64,000 nt of DNA from Actinocrispum wychmicini. Lineage in GTDB: Bacteria > Actinomycetota > Actinomycetes > Mycobacteriales > Pseudonocardiaceae. Where the stretch lies: contig NZ_SLWS01000010.1 in the NCBI RefSeq assembly GCF_004345645.1, positions 186,001-250,000 of the forward strand, given 5' to 3'. The position numbers and the translations under genes are program-made. The notes under the pieces are model-generated. The model had not been told where the DNA came from, did not search any database, and saw only the letters and a list, made by a program, of their open reading frames with translations. Below are positions 33,827 through 42,183 of this stretch, in pieces. Every line of letters starts with the position of its first letter. Position 1 is the first letter of the stretch.

Positions 33827-34660
33827 TCACACGCCCAGGCCGGCGAGGATGTCGGCGACCTCGGTGCTGTTGGTCAGGAAGCCCCCGTGGCTGCTCCGGA
33901 TCGGACGCACATCCCACGGGTTGTCCGGCGTGAGCGCGTCGCCCTCCTCGATGAACATGTCCTGGACCGCGGGCGGGCATGCCTTGTCGTCGACGGTTTT
34001 CAGGAACGTGCGGGGGATCCGGCCCCAGGTGTCCGCGCCGACCGTGCCGTAGCCGGGGTCCCACTGGCCGAGCGTCTCGTCCGGCTGGTTGCCGGCCATG
34101 GTGGCCAGCCAGCCCGCGTCGGACGCCTCGGGATTGACGACCGCCTTCAGTGCGAAGAGCACGTCCGGCGTCGCGCCCCGCCAGTTCACCCGCACGTGGC
34201 CCTGCTTGGCCGGGTCGCCGACGTGCAGCGGGGCGACGGCCGGCAGGAAACCGCCTTTCAGGTATTCGGGCAGGTATTCGGTCGCCGGTCGGACCGGGAC
34301 GATGGCCGCGATGTAGACGATTCGGTCGATCAGCTCCGGGATTTCGTTGCCGGCACCGGAAATCGCCATCCCGCCGAGGCTGTGGCCGACCAGGATCACC
34401 GGTCCGTGTTCGCGAACCCGCCGGATCGTGTCCACGACATGGCCGATGGTGTCGGCGGCCGTGATGTCCGCCGTCGGCGACGGCTCCGCCGCGAACACCG
34501 CCAGATTCTGCTGGTAGTAGGCGGCGGAGAAGCCGGCGCCGCGACCCGGCAGGTCGACCGCGAGCGACCGGTGCCCGCGGAACGCCAATTCCCGTTGCAT
34601 CGGCGCCCAGGAGCGGGAATTCGAGGTCGATCCGTGGACGAGAACGTATGTCGGTGTCAT
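33827..34660 (-). CDS. alpha/beta hydrolase
   Basis: Hydrolase of 277 aa with YVLVHGSTSNSRSWAP (oxyanion region), VAVDLPGRGAG-like SLAVDLPGRG, ILVGHSLGGMAISG (Ser nucleophile) and C-terminal SSHGGFLTN that offers the catalytic His. An insertion of about 90 residues between strand 6 and the acid would form the lid. It resembles plant-type methylesterases and bacterial EstC-like esterases; no substrate can be named. The ATG at 34660 has only a weak SD. An AT-rich region with a palindrome at 34758-34777 lies upstream, so the gene is probably controlled by its own promoter. Convergent with the SPFH gene. Confidence 0.8.
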   Translation of the reverse strand: MTPTYVLVHGSTSNSRSWAPMQRELAFRGHRSLAVDLPGRGAGFSAAYYQQNLAVFAAEPSPTADITAADTIGHVVDTIRRVREHGPVILVGHSLGGMAISGAGNEIPELIDRIVYIAAIVPVRPATEYLPEYLKGGFLPAVAPLHVGDPAKQGHVRVNWRGATPDVLFALKAVVNPEASDAGWLATMAGNQPDETLGQWDPGYGTVGADTWGRIPRTFLKTVDDKACPPAVQDMFIEEGDALTPDNPWDVRPIRSSHGGFLTNSTEVADILAGLGV

Positions 34661-34757
34661 GTCGCCGAGTATGGCCAGACATCGTCGACAATTGGCCGAA
34701 TCGCACCAAAGGGCGGCGGAAATCGCCCGAAAAGGTACTCGGAAATGCTGGAAAATT

Positions 34758-34777
34758 GTAGGCTTGAAATAGCCTAC
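34758..34777. promoter_or_regulatory. operator-like palindrome upstream of hydrolase gene
   Basis: GTAGGCTTGAAATAGCCTAC has perfect 7-bp arms and a 6-base AT-rich centre, inside an unusually AT-rich interval (34661-34794). It stands 98 bases before the hydrolase start and 18 bases after the stop of the VOC gene. It could be an operator for the hydrolase or a weak terminator for the VOC gene; the AT-rich setting favours an operator. Confidence 0.45.
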
Positions 34778-34794
34778 GCTTGGCCTCGTCGAAA

Positions 34795-35160
34795 TTATAC
34801 CGCAGGGACGATCAGACAGAAAGGGTGGCCGGCCGGGTCGCGGAACACCCGGAAGTCGGTCTCCACGTGTGGCGCGGTCACCCGGGTGGCGCCCAGGGCC
34901 AGCACCTGACGTTCGACCTCGTCGATGTCGTCCACGTCCAGGTCGAGATGGACCTGCTGGGAGCCTTTGGGGTCGGGGAACGCCGGCGGCTCGTGGTCCG
35001 GGGCGAGCTGGCAGACCAGCCGTCGACCGGCGGGGTCGGTGACCACCACCCACGTATCGTCGTTGACGGAGATCGTGCCGCCGAGCACCGCGGCCCAGAA
35101 CTCGGCCAGCTCAAGGGGCTTTCGGGTGTCCAGAACGATGTTACGGATGCGTGTGACCAT
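34795..35160 (-). CDS. VOC superfamily (glyoxalase-like) protein
   Basis: Single-chain vicinal oxygen chelate protein (121 aa) with two beta-alpha-beta-beta-beta modules: IRNIVLDTRKPLELAEFWAAVLG, then QVHLDLDVDDIDEVERQVLALGAT and FRVFRDPAGHPFCLIVP. The His/Glu positions expected for metal are only partly present (HLDLDV), so it may be a ligand-binding rather than catalytic member, as in drug-sequestration proteins. Divergent from the diiron-like gene at 35270. Confidence 0.85.
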   Translation of the reverse strand: MVTRIRNIVLDTRKPLELAEFWAAVLGGTISVNDDTWVVVTDPAGRRLVCQLAPDHEPPAFPDPKGSQQVHLDLDVDDIDEVERQVLALGATRVTAPHVETDFRVFRDPAGHPFCLIVPAV

Positions 35161-35196
35161 GATCGAAGCCTATTGCCGATCAGGGCGCGACAGCTG

Positions 35197-35228
35197 TTGA
35201 CACTTTGTCTATCATGACAGTGCATATA
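35197..35228 (+). promoter_or_regulatory. promoter candidate for the diiron/reductase/TetR operon
   Basis: TTGACA at 35197-35202 is a consensus -35; an AT-rich TGCATATATC follows at 35221-35230, about 18-20 bases downstream. TGTC and GACA inverted copies (35207-35220) lie between the two, a plausible site for the TetR protein encoded at 37152. Confidence 0.4.
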
Positions 35229-35269
35229 TCAAGATGAGAGTCCCTGTGTCTCTTCATGCGGAGGTCGAC

Positions 35270-36118
35270 ATGCGTGATGAGCCCGAGAACCTGGTGCTTC
35301 GCCCGCGTGACGTGCGGTTCGACTGGGCCGAGCTGCCGCCGCACTGGATTCCCGGCGAGCCGTTCGCCACGCACGTCTTCAACGTGATGCACCTCTTGCT
35401 GCCCGAGGGCGAACGCTGGTTCGTCGAGGTCTTCAAGGAGGCGCTGCCGCTGATCACCGACGACCGGCTGCGGGAGGAGGTCGTCGGGTTCATCGGCCAG
35501 GAGGCCATGCACGCGTCCGCCCATCAGGGCGCGCAGGACCACTTGGAGCGCCAGGGGCTCGACCCGGGGCCGTACGTGCACCAACTCGAGTGGCTGTTCC
35601 GGCATCGGCTGAACCGCCCGGACGGCGGCTACGACTGGCTGGTGGCGCGGCTGGCGGTGATCGCCGCGGTCGAGCACATGACCGCGTTCCTCGGCCAGTG
35701 GGTGCTCGACTCGACGGCCCTGGACGAGGCCGGCGCCGATCCCACCATGCTCGACCTGCTGCGCTGGCACGGTGCCGAGGAAGTGGAGCACCGCTCCGTA
35801 GCGTTCGATCTGTTCATGCACATCAACGGCCGGTACGGCACCCGCGTGGTCGCGATGGCCATCGCGGTGCCGTTCCTGATGTGGCAGTGGACCCGGGGTG
35901 TGCGGTTCCTGATGGCCAACGACCCGCGCGTCGCGGCGAAAGCGCGCTGGCGGGACTTCTTCCGGGCCGGCAAGGCCGGCATCGTGCCGAGCCCGAAGCG
36001 GCTCGCGCGGTCGACGGTCGCGTACTTCTCGCGGAAGTACCATCCGTCGCAGGAAGGGTCGACCAGCCAGGCCGTCGCCTACCTGGCCACGTCACCCGCG
36101 GCGTTGGCGGCCGGCTGA
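35270..36118 (+). CDS. PF10118-type predicted metal-dependent hydrolase (ferritin-like diiron protein)
   Basis: Helical protein of 282 aa. ATG 35270 follows GGAGG by 5 nt and is preferred over ATG 35234. Three helices carry the putative metal ligands: FIGQEAMHASAHQGAQ (E..H...H), AAVEHMTAFLGQ (EH) and WHGAEEVEHRSVAFDL (E..EH). That arrangement looks like a diiron carboxylate site, and the family is annotated as predicted metal-dependent hydrolase. The following reductase gene, which overlaps its stop by one base, could supply electrons, which fits an oxygenase or hydroxylase better than a hydrolase. This functional idea is inference. First gene of a three-gene unit. Confidence 0.8.
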   Translation: MRDEPENLVLRPRDVRFDWAELPPHWIPGEPFATHVFNVMHLLLPEGERWFVEVFKEALPLITDDRLREEVVGFIGQEAMHASAHQGAQDHLERQGLDPGPYVHQLEWLFRHRLNRPDGGYDWLVARLAVIAAVEHMTAFLGQWVLDSTALDEAGADPTMLDLLRWHGAEEVEHRSVAFDLFMHINGRYGTRVVAMAIAVPFLMWQWTRGVRFLMANDPRVAAKARWRDFFRAGKAGIVPSPKRLARSTVAYFSRKYHPSQEGSTSQAVAYLATSPAALAAG

Positions 36119-37155
36119 TGACCCTGCCGCCCGACCTGTACGGCCGGCGTCGCCTGGACCGGAGCTGGCGCGTGTTCGCCAAGGCACTGGCCGGGTTCGA
36201 GGTCGTGATGGGCCGCTTCGCCCTCGAACCGGTCGTCCGGCCGGTGAACGACCGAAAGTGCGCGCTGGTTGTCCGCCGGGTCGTTCCGCAGGCCACGGAC
36301 GTGGTGAGCCTGCACCTGTCCGCCCCGGACACCTCGCCGCTGCCGACCTGGCAGCCCGGCTGCCACGTCGACCTGGAACTGCCGTCCGGCACTGTCCGGC
36401 AGTACTCGCTGTGCGGCGACCCAGGCGACCCGTTCACGTACCGGATCGCGGTCCGCCGGCTGGGCACGGGCTCGCAGGAGGTGCACCGGCTCGCGGTCGG
36501 GGACGAGGTCCGGATTCGCGGGCCGCGCAACGCGTTCCCGTTCATCAGGGCGCCCCGGTACCTGTTCGTCGCCGGCGGTATCGGGATCACGCCGATCCTG
36601 CCGATGGTCCGGCTGGCCGCCGCGCGCGGCGCCGACTGGCACCTCGTCTACTGTGGACGATCGCGGGATTCCATGCCGTTCCTGGACGAGATCGCCGACC
36701 TCGACGCCGACCGGGTGTGGATCCGGCCGGACACCGAGTTCGGCGTCCCGGTCAGCGGCGCGGAACTGCTCACCGACGCTGTGCCGGACACCCGGGTCTA
36801 CTGCTGCGGCCCGCCGCCGATGATCGCGAGCGTCCGCGTCGACCGCGCCTCGGGCCTGCACTACGAGCGGTTCTCCCCGCCGCCGATCCGCGACGGCAAG
36901 CCGTTCACGGTCGAACTCCGCCGCAGCGGACGCACCCTGGACATCCCGGCCGACCGGTCCGCGCTGGACGTCATCCGGGACGCGATCCCGTCGGTGGCGT
37001 ACTCGTGCCGGCAGGGCTTCTGCGGCACGTGCCGGGTCGGGCTGCTCGGTGGTGACGTCCAGCATCACGACAGCGTGCTCACCGACGACGAACGCCGGCA
37101 CTCGATGGCCATCTGCGTGTCCCGGTCAACCGGCACCCTGGTGCTGGACCTGTGA
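36118..37155 (+). CDS. PDR/VanB-type oxidoreductase (flavin, NAD(P) and 2Fe-2S domains)
   Basis: Electron-transfer reductase of 345 aa. The flavin domain has RQYSLCGDP (RxYS motif), the nucleotide domain GGIGITPILPMVRLA and YCCGPPPM, and the C-terminal domain a plant-type [2Fe-2S] cluster (CRQGFCGTCRVGLL plus a later Cys in AICVS). This order is that of phthalate dioxygenase reductase and vanillate demethylase reductase. It has an extra N-terminal segment of about 45 residues. Its ATG shares a base with the stop of the diiron-like gene (TGATG), so the two are probably redox partners. Confidence 0.92.
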   Translation: MTLPPDLYGRRRLDRSWRVFAKALAGFEVVMGRFALEPVVRPVNDRKCALVVRRVVPQATDVVSLHLSAPDTSPLPTWQPGCHVDLELPSGTVRQYSLCGDPGDPFTYRIAVRRLGTGSQEVHRLAVGDEVRIRGPRNAFPFIRAPRYLFVAGGIGITPILPMVRLAAARGADWHLVYCGRSRDSMPFLDEIADLDADRVWIRPDTEFGVPVSGAELLTDAVPDTRVYCCGPPPMIASVRVDRASGLHYERFSPPPIRDGKPFTVELRRSGRTLDIPADRSALDVIRDAIPSVAYSCRQGFCGTCRVGLLGGDVQHHDSVLTDDERRHSMAICVSRSTGTLVLDL

Positions 37156-37784
37156 AGATGACCCAGGTGAGGACCGCACGCCGGATGACGCCGGAGCAAC
37201 GGCGCCGACAGCTACTGGAAGCCGCCATCTCGCTGTACGGCCAGCGTCCCTACGAGCAGGTGTCGGTCGACGACATCGTGGCGGCCGCGGACGTGTCCCG
37301 GCCGTTGTTCTACCGCTACTTCTCCGGCCCGAGCGAGATCTACGTGGCCGCGCTGCGGTTCGCCGCGGACGGGCTGATCGCCAAGTTCGCCGCCCCGGCC
37401 GAGGGGCCGCTACTGGCCCAGCTGCGGTCCCTGATCGGCGAGTTCATCGCGTTCGCCGAGGCCCACTCGGCCGCGTTCATCGCCCTGCTGCGCGGCGGTT
37501 CAGTGGTCGCGACGGCCGAGACGGGCGCGGTGGTGGACGACGTCCGCCGGCACGCCGTCGCCGAGATCCTCACACGGACCGGCGTCACCGAGCCGTCGCC
37601 GCTCGCGTTGCTGACGTTGAACTGCTGGACCGCGGTCGTGGAGGGCACGACGCTGACCTGGCTGCAGGAACGCGATCTCCCACGCGACGAACTCGAGGAC
37701 TGGTTGGTGGACCAGCTCGTGGCGATGGTGACGGTGACCGCGAACCGGGATCCAGACGTGGCCCGCACGCTGCGGTCTCTCTAG
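37152..37784 (+). CDS. TetR family transcriptional regulator
   Basis: Regulator of 210 aa with an N-terminal TetR HTH (QLLEAAISLYGQRPYEQVSVDDIVAAADVSRPLFYRYF split over residues 19-58) and a helical ligand domain. The GTG start overlaps the reductase stop by four bases (GTGA), placing it as third gene in the diiron/reductase operon. Autoregulation at the promoter region near 35197-35228 is plausible. Confidence 0.9.
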   Translation: MKMTQVRTARRMTPEQRRRQLLEAAISLYGQRPYEQVSVDDIVAAADVSRPLFYRYFSGPSEIYVAALRFAADGLIAKFAAPAEGPLLAQLRSLIGEFIAFAEAHSAAFIALLRGGSVVATAETGAVVDDVRRHAVAEILTRTGVTEPSPLALLTLNCWTAVVEGTTLTWLQERDLPRDELEDWLVDQLVAMVTVTANRDPDVARTLRSL

Positions 37785-37793
37785 AGTCACCCT

Positions 37794-38702
37794 GTGTCAC
37801 TTCGTGAACTGGTGGTCCTGGGGACCGCGAGCCAGGTGCCCACCCGGCACCGCAACCACAACGGGTACCTGCTGCGCTGGGACCAGGAAGGGATCCTGTT
37901 CGACCCCGGCGAGGGCACCCAGCGGCAGATGCTGCTGGCCGGGGTGGCGGCCACCGACATCACCCGGATCTGCGTCACCCACTTCCACGGCGACCACTGC
38001 CTTGGCCTGCCCGGCATCGTGCAGCGCCTGTCGCTCGACCGCGTGCGACACCCTGTCGCCGCCCACTACCCGGCCTCCGGCCAACAGTTCTTCGAGCGGC
38101 TGCGCAACGCGTCCTCGTTCTACGAGACGGCGACGATCCGCCAGGAACCCGTGTCCGCGGACGGTCCGGTCGCCACCGGCACGTTCGGCGTGCTCGAAGC
38201 GCGCGCGTTGGACCACGGGATCGACGCGGTCGGGTACCGGCTGGTCGAGCCGGACGGTCGGCAGATGATCCAGGAACGCCTCCGCGAGTTCGGCATCGCC
38301 GGGCCGGACGTGGGAACGCTGCTGCGCGAAGGCGTCCTGGGGGACGTGCGAGTGGCGGACGTGAGCGTGGTGCGGCGCGGGCAGAAGTTCGCGTTCGTCA
38401 TGGACACCCGGCTGTGCGACGGCGTGTTCGCCCTCGCCGACGGTGTGGACGTGCTCGTGATCGAGTCGACGTTCCTGGCCGAGGACACCGAACTGGCCGT
38501 CGCACACGGACACCTCACCGCCGCACAGGCCGCGCGGGTGGCGGCCGAGTGCGGCGTCCGACAGCTCGTGTTGACGCACTTCTCCCAGCGTTACCGGGAT
38601 CCGTCCCGGTTCCACGCCGAGGCCGCCGAGGTGTTCGACGGCGAGATCATCGTGGCCGAGGACCTGATGCGGATCCCGGTGCCCAAACGCCTCAGCCTAT
38701 GA
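37794..38702 (+). CDS. rnz: ribonuclease Z
   Basis: tRNA 3'-processing endonuclease of the metallo-beta-lactamase fold (302 aa). [13 protein letters not shown] is the HxHxDH zinc motif, [19 protein letters not shown] gives a further Asp ligand, [11 protein letters not shown] is the conserved HxT region and [10 protein letters not shown] the last His. [18 protein letters not shown] is typical of the family's N-terminus. The GTG lies 9 bases after the TetR stop; it may be cotranscribed. Convergent with the cyclophilin gene, overlapping 11 bases. Confidence 0.92.
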   Translation: MSLRELVVLGTASQVPTRHRNHNGYLLRWDQEGILFDPGEGTQRQMLLAGVAATDITRICVTHFHGDHCLGLPGIVQRLSLDRVRHPVAAHYPASGQQFFERLRNASSFYETATIRQEPVSADGPVATGTFGVLEARALDHGIDAVGYRLVEPDGRQMIQERLREFGIAGPDVGTLLREGVLGDVRVADVSVVRRGQKFAFVMDTRLCDGVFALADGVDVLVIESTFLAEDTELAVAHGHLTAAQAARVAAECGVRQLVLTHFSQRYRDPSRFHAEAAEVFDGEIIVAEDLMRIPVPKRLSL

Positions 38703-39351
38703 AGGCGCTCAGGATCTTCACCGGCTTCGCGGGCGCGCCGTCGAGCGGTCCGCGCTCGCTCGGGATGATGCCGGCCGCGACGATCCGGTCCAGCACGTCC
38801 ATGCCGCGCACCACCTTGCCCATCACCGAGTAGTTCGCCGGGATGTGCGCGAAGGAGTGCACGATGAACCACTCGCTGCCGTTCGTGCCCGGACCCTGGT
38901 TGCCCATGGCGAACGTGCCGCGCTCGTACGTCTCCTTGCCGCTGACCTCGTCCGGGAACTTGTAGCCCGGCCCGCCCTTCTCCACCTCGAAGATGTCCCC
39001 GCACTGCAGCACGCCCAGCCGGGCCGAGTTGGTCAGCCGCCAGCACTGGCTGTGGTTGTAGAACCGTTGGACCACAAGGCTCAGCATGTTGTGCACGGCG
39101 CACGGGGCCGCGCCGGCCCGGTTCAGCTCGATGACGACCGGACCGTAGTTGGTGCGGAACGTGACCCGCGCGGTCCCGACCGTCAACGCGAACGGCAGCG
39201 GCCGCAGAACCGGCCGTGCCGCCGGGTTCTCCGGCGTCGGCGTGAAGTCACAGCGCACAATCGGCAGGCTTGGTGACGCCTGCGCGGGCGCGGCGGTGAA
39301 AAGCCCGACGAACACGGAAGCGACAGCGGCGAACACCCAGCGCGTTTTCAT
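38692..39351 (-). CDS. exported cyclophilin-type peptidyl-prolyl isomerase
   Basis: Cyclophilin of 219 aa with a Sec signal peptide ([20 protein letters not shown], cleavage near AQAS). The core shows [54 protein letters not shown] and [17 protein letters not shown], the common order of the family. The extra ~30-residue linker and a Cys pair (HSQCWR, LQCGD) may be adaptations to the exterior. It would assist folding of secreted proteins. Confidence 0.88.
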   Translation of the reverse strand: MKTRWVFAAVASVFVGLFTAAPAQASPSLPIVRCDFTPTPENPAARPVLRPLPFALTVGTARVTFRTNYGPVVIELNRAGAAPCAVHNMLSLVVQRFYNHSQCWRLTNSARLGVLQCGDIFEVEKGGPGYKFPDEVSGKETYERGTFAMGNQGPGTNGSEWFIVHSFAHIPANYSVMGKVVRGMDVLDRIVAAGIIPSERGPLDGAPAKPVKILSAFIG

Positions 39352-39360
39352 GGGGGCACA

Positions 39361-39909
39361 CTACTGGCGGCACAGCAAACCGTCGACCAGGTCACGGACC
39401 CACTCGGGGCCGGTCGGGCCGCCGGTGAACACCGCCCGGTAGTACAGCGGGCCGAGCAGGGCGTCGGCGGCGCGGTCCACGGTCGGCACCCTGCCGCCGC
39501 GGGACTGTTCACGTTCCAGCATCGCCGCGAGTTGCTCCTGCCGGTCCGAGACGCACACGTATCCGCCGCCTGGTCCCGCCCCGACGTTCGCGCGCATCAG
39601 GGCGACGACGTCCGGGTCGGCCAGGTCGGTGGCCACGTCGTTGGCCCAGCGTGCCAGGTCGCCGCGCAGCGAGCCGGTGTCCGGCACGACCACGTCACCG
39701 CTGAACCGGCTGGTGGCGACCTCGCCGAGCAGGTCGGCCAGCGACCCCCAGCGGCGGTACAGCGTCGTCGGGTGGACGCCCGCGCGCGCCGCGATCGCGG
39801 GCAACGTCAACGCTTCGGGCTGGCCGTCGGCCACGAGGTCCTGCACGGCGCGGTGGACCGCGGCGCGGACTCGGGCGGACCGGCCGCCAGGTCGTGTGGT
39901 GACGGGCAT
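39361..39909 (-). CDS. TetR family regulator of the adjacent MFS gene
   Basis: Regulator of 182 aa with an N-terminal HTH (ALTLPAIAARAGVHPTTLYRRW) and a TetR_C-like helical domain ending DLVDGLLCRQ. It is divergent from an MFS transporter, and the 76-base interval contains two near-identical 19-base repeats, the likely binding sites. This is the usual arrangement of a drug-responsive repressor and its efflux pump. Confidence 0.9.
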   Translation of the reverse strand: MPVTTRPGGRSARVRAAVHRAVQDLVADGQPEALTLPAIAARAGVHPTTLYRRWGSLADLLGEVATSRFSGDVVVPDTGSLRGDLARWANDVATDLADPDVVALMRANVGAGPGGGYVCVSDRQEQLAAMLEREQSRGGRVPTVDRAADALLGPLYYRAVFTGGPTGPEWVRDLVDGLLCRQ

Positions 39910-39922
39910 AGTTCATCTTATC

Positions 39923-39976
39923 GCATTGATCGTTGCGTTAGGGGTAGGGTCGCTAAAGCACTGATCTTTGCATTAG
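39923..39976. repeat. direct-repeat operator pair in tetR/MFS intergenic region
   Basis: GCATTGATCGTTGCGTTAG at 39923-39941 and GCACTGATCTTTGCATTAG at 39958-39976 match at 16 of 19 positions, 35 bases apart start to start. They lie between the divergent TetR (39909) and MFS (39986) starts and are probable TetR binding sites. Confidence 0.65.
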
Positions 39977-39985
39977 AGGAGCGTC

Positions 39986-41185
39986 ATGGTTTCCGTCACC
40001 GCCCGTACCAGGCGGCTGTCGCACGCGACGTCGTTCGTGGCCGTCGCCGTGATTTTCGTGCTGTTCGCCGCGGCCTCCAGCGCCCCATCGCCGTTGTACG
40101 TCGTCTACCAGCAGAAATGGGGGTTCTCGGCGACTACGCTGACCGGGATCTTCGCGGTGTACGTGCTGGGCCTGATCGCCGCGCTGCTGGTCCTCGGCGC
40201 ACTGTCCGACCACGTCGGCAGGCGACCCGTGCTCGGCGCCGCGATCGCGTTGGAAGCCGTCGCCCTCGTCCTGTTCGTCACCGCCGGAGACGTGTCGACC
40301 CTGTTCATCGCACGCTTGATCCAAGGCGTCGCGACCGGCACAGCGATGACCACGCTCGGCGCGACCCTCGTCGACCTCAACCCACCGCACGCGCCTGGCC
40401 GAGCGGGAGTCGTCAACGGCGTGGTGCCGCTTAGCGGCCTCGCCGTAGGCGCGCTCGGCTGCGGCGCCCTCGTGCAGTACGCGCCCGCGCCGACCCACTT
40501 CGTCTGGGCGCTGCTGCTGGCCGGCATGGTCCTTGCGGCAGTGGTCGTGGTGGTCATGCCGGAGACCTCCGTCCGCCGACCGGGTGGCCTGGCGTCGCTC
40601 ACACCCAAGCTCGGCGTGCCGCCCCGGCTGCGGGCCGAACTCGTCGCGCTGGTGCCGATCCTGGTGGCCAGTTGGGCCCTGGGCGGCCTGTACCTGTCGC
40701 TGGGACCGTCGGTGGCGGCCGTCGAGTTCGGACTCACCAACCACCTCATCGGCGGTCTCGTCGTCACCTTGCTGTGCGGAACGGGCGCGGCGACCGCGTA
40801 CGCGCTTCGCAAGCGGCCCATGGACTTCGTGCTCCGGTTCGGCGCTTCGCTGTTGGCCCTGGGGACGGCCGTCACGCTGGTCGGCGTGCTTTCCAGCGTT
40901 GTCGCCCTTGGGATTCTGGGGACGGCCGTGGCCGGAATCGGGTTCGGGGCGTCCGCGTTGGCGAGCTTCGCCACCCTGGCCCGGATCGCCGCGCCCGCCG
41001 AACGAGGCGAACTGTTCGCCGTCGCCTACACGATCTCGTACGTCGCGTTCAGCGTCCCGGCCGTCGTCGCGGGCCTCGCCACCACGTCCTTCGGCCTGCA
41101 CTCGACGACCGTCGTGTACAGCGCGGCGGTGATCCTGCTCGGCCTGATGGCCCTGCTGGGCGCACGCCGGCTCGCACTACGATGA
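39986..41185 (+). CDS. MFS transporter (drug efflux type)
   Basis: Major facilitator superfamily protein of 399 aa, twelve predicted helices. LGALSDHVGRRPVLG between helices 2 and 3 is the signature loop; ARLIQGVATGTAMTTLGATLVDL forms helix 4 and the antiporter-like region. GAGGAG precedes the ATG. Divergent TetR gene and the quinol monooxygenase gene immediately downstream (4 bases) suggest a response to quinone-like or aromatic compounds, which is inference. Confidence 0.9.
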   Translation: MVSVTARTRRLSHATSFVAVAVIFVLFAAASSAPSPLYVVYQQKWGFSATTLTGIFAVYVLGLIAALLVLGALSDHVGRRPVLGAAIALEAVALVLFVTAGDVSTLFIARLIQGVATGTAMTTLGATLVDLNPPHAPGRAGVVNGVVPLSGLAVGALGCGALVQYAPAPTHFVWALLLAGMVLAAVVVVVMPETSVRRPGGLASLTPKLGVPPRLRAELVALVPILVASWALGGLYLSLGPSVAAVEFGLTNHLIGGLVVTLLCGTGAATAYALRKRPMDFVLRFGASLLALGTAVTLVGVLSSVVALGILGTAVAGIGFGASALASFATLARIAAPAERGELFAVAYTISYVAFSVPAVVAGLATTSFGLHSTTVVYSAAVILLGLMALLGARRLALR

Positions 41186-41189
41186 GTGG

Positions 41190-41513
41190 ATGATCTTCAT
41201 CACGGCCAAGTTCCGGATCCGCCCGGAAGACGCCGACCGCTGGCCCGAGATCTCCCGCTCCTTCACCGAGGCCACCCGCGCCGAACCCGGCTGCCTCTGG
41301 TTCGACTGGTCCCGCAGCCTCGACGACCCCACCGAGTACGTCCTCGTCGAGGCGTTCCGGGACGGCGACGCGGGCGCCGCCCACGTCCAGTCCGACCACT
41401 TCAAGAACGCCCGCCAGACCCTGCCGCCCCACCTCGCGGAAACCCCGCGAATCGTGAACACCACACTCGACCAGGACGACTGGTCCCTGCTGGGCGAGAT
41501 GGCCGTCGACTAG
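41190..41513 (+). CDS. antibiotic biosynthesis monooxygenase (ABM) domain protein
   Basis: Dimeric alpha-beta barrel protein (107 aa) like YgiN quinol monooxygenase. MIFITAKFRIRPEDADRW, EPGCLWFDWSRSLDD and YVLVEAFRDGDAGAAHVQSDHF give the usual pattern, including the HxxSxHF-type element. Cotranscribed with the MFS gene; it may detoxify or modify a quinone. The stop overlaps that of lysE by 4 bases. Confidence 0.85.
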   Translation: MIFITAKFRIRPEDADRWPEISRSFTEATRAEPGCLWFDWSRSLDDPTEYVLVEAFRDGDAGAAHVQSDHFKNARQTLPPHLAETPRIVNTTLDQDDWSLLGEMAVD

Positions 41514-42121
41514 CTGTCCGCCACCAGATACCCGGCCAGGCCGACGAAAGCACCGGCGAACACGCGGCGCATCCAGGCGACGATCTTGGGACGGGAGATG
41601 ACGTGGTTGCGGATCGCGGCCGCGAAGGCGCCGTAGCCGACGAACACCACGAACGTCATCAGCATGAAGACCGCGCTCAGTTCGATCATCTTGAGAACCG
41701 CGCCCGGCGCGGCGGTGCTGACGAACTGGGGCAGGAACGCGAAGAAGAAGATGGTCAGCTTCGGGTTGAGCAGGTTCATCACGATGCCCGAGACGATCAC
41801 CTTGAGGGCCGGGCGCGGTTGGGTGTTCGTCCTGTCCACAGTGAGTTCGCTCTTGTCGCGCCAGGTCGCCCAGGCCATGTAGAGCAGGTAGGCGATGCCG
41901 GCGTACTTCAGGGTCTGGAAGGCGACCGCGCTGGTGTGCAGCAGGGCCGCGGCGCCGGTGATGGCCGCGACCATGTGCGGCACGATGCCGAGCGTGCACC
42001 CCACTGAGGCGATCATGCCCGCGCGGGCGCCTCGTTGCAGGCCGGCCGCGATCGTGTAGACCACGCCGGCGCCCGGGGTGATCACGATGATCAGGGATGT
42101 CAGCAGGAAGTCGAGACTCAT
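41510..42121 (-). CDS. LysE family amino-acid exporter
   Basis: Membrane protein of 203 aa with six helices. ITPGAGVVYTIAAGLQRGARAG and GIVMNLLNPKLTIFFFAFLPQFV are the two conserved segments of the LysE/RhtB family (PGP motif region and the NPK segment). These proteins export amino acids or related small molecules; the substrate is unknown. Divergent from trpF with 62 bases between. Confidence 0.88.
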   Translation of the reverse strand: MSLDFLLTSLIIVITPGAGVVYTIAAGLQRGARAGMIASVGCTLGIVPHMVAAITGAAALLHTSAVAFQTLKYAGIAYLLYMAWATWRDKSELTVDRTNTQPRPALKVIVSGIVMNLLNPKLTIFFFAFLPQFVSTAAPGAVLKMIELSAVFMLMTFVVFVGYGAFAAAIRNHVISRPKIVAWMRRVFAGAFVGLAGYLVADS

Positions 42122-42183
42122 CGGAAGGACCCCCAGGCCTGGTCGCGGTGGTGCACCGCACGGTACCCGTTACTGTCGACGGC

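Noticed and set aside
33817-33830. GTGACCGTGGTCAC palindrome as an operator
   Set aside because: It lies at the 3' end of convergent genes, overlapping the hydrolase stop region, where a regulatory role for initiation is unlikely; treated as part of the termination region.
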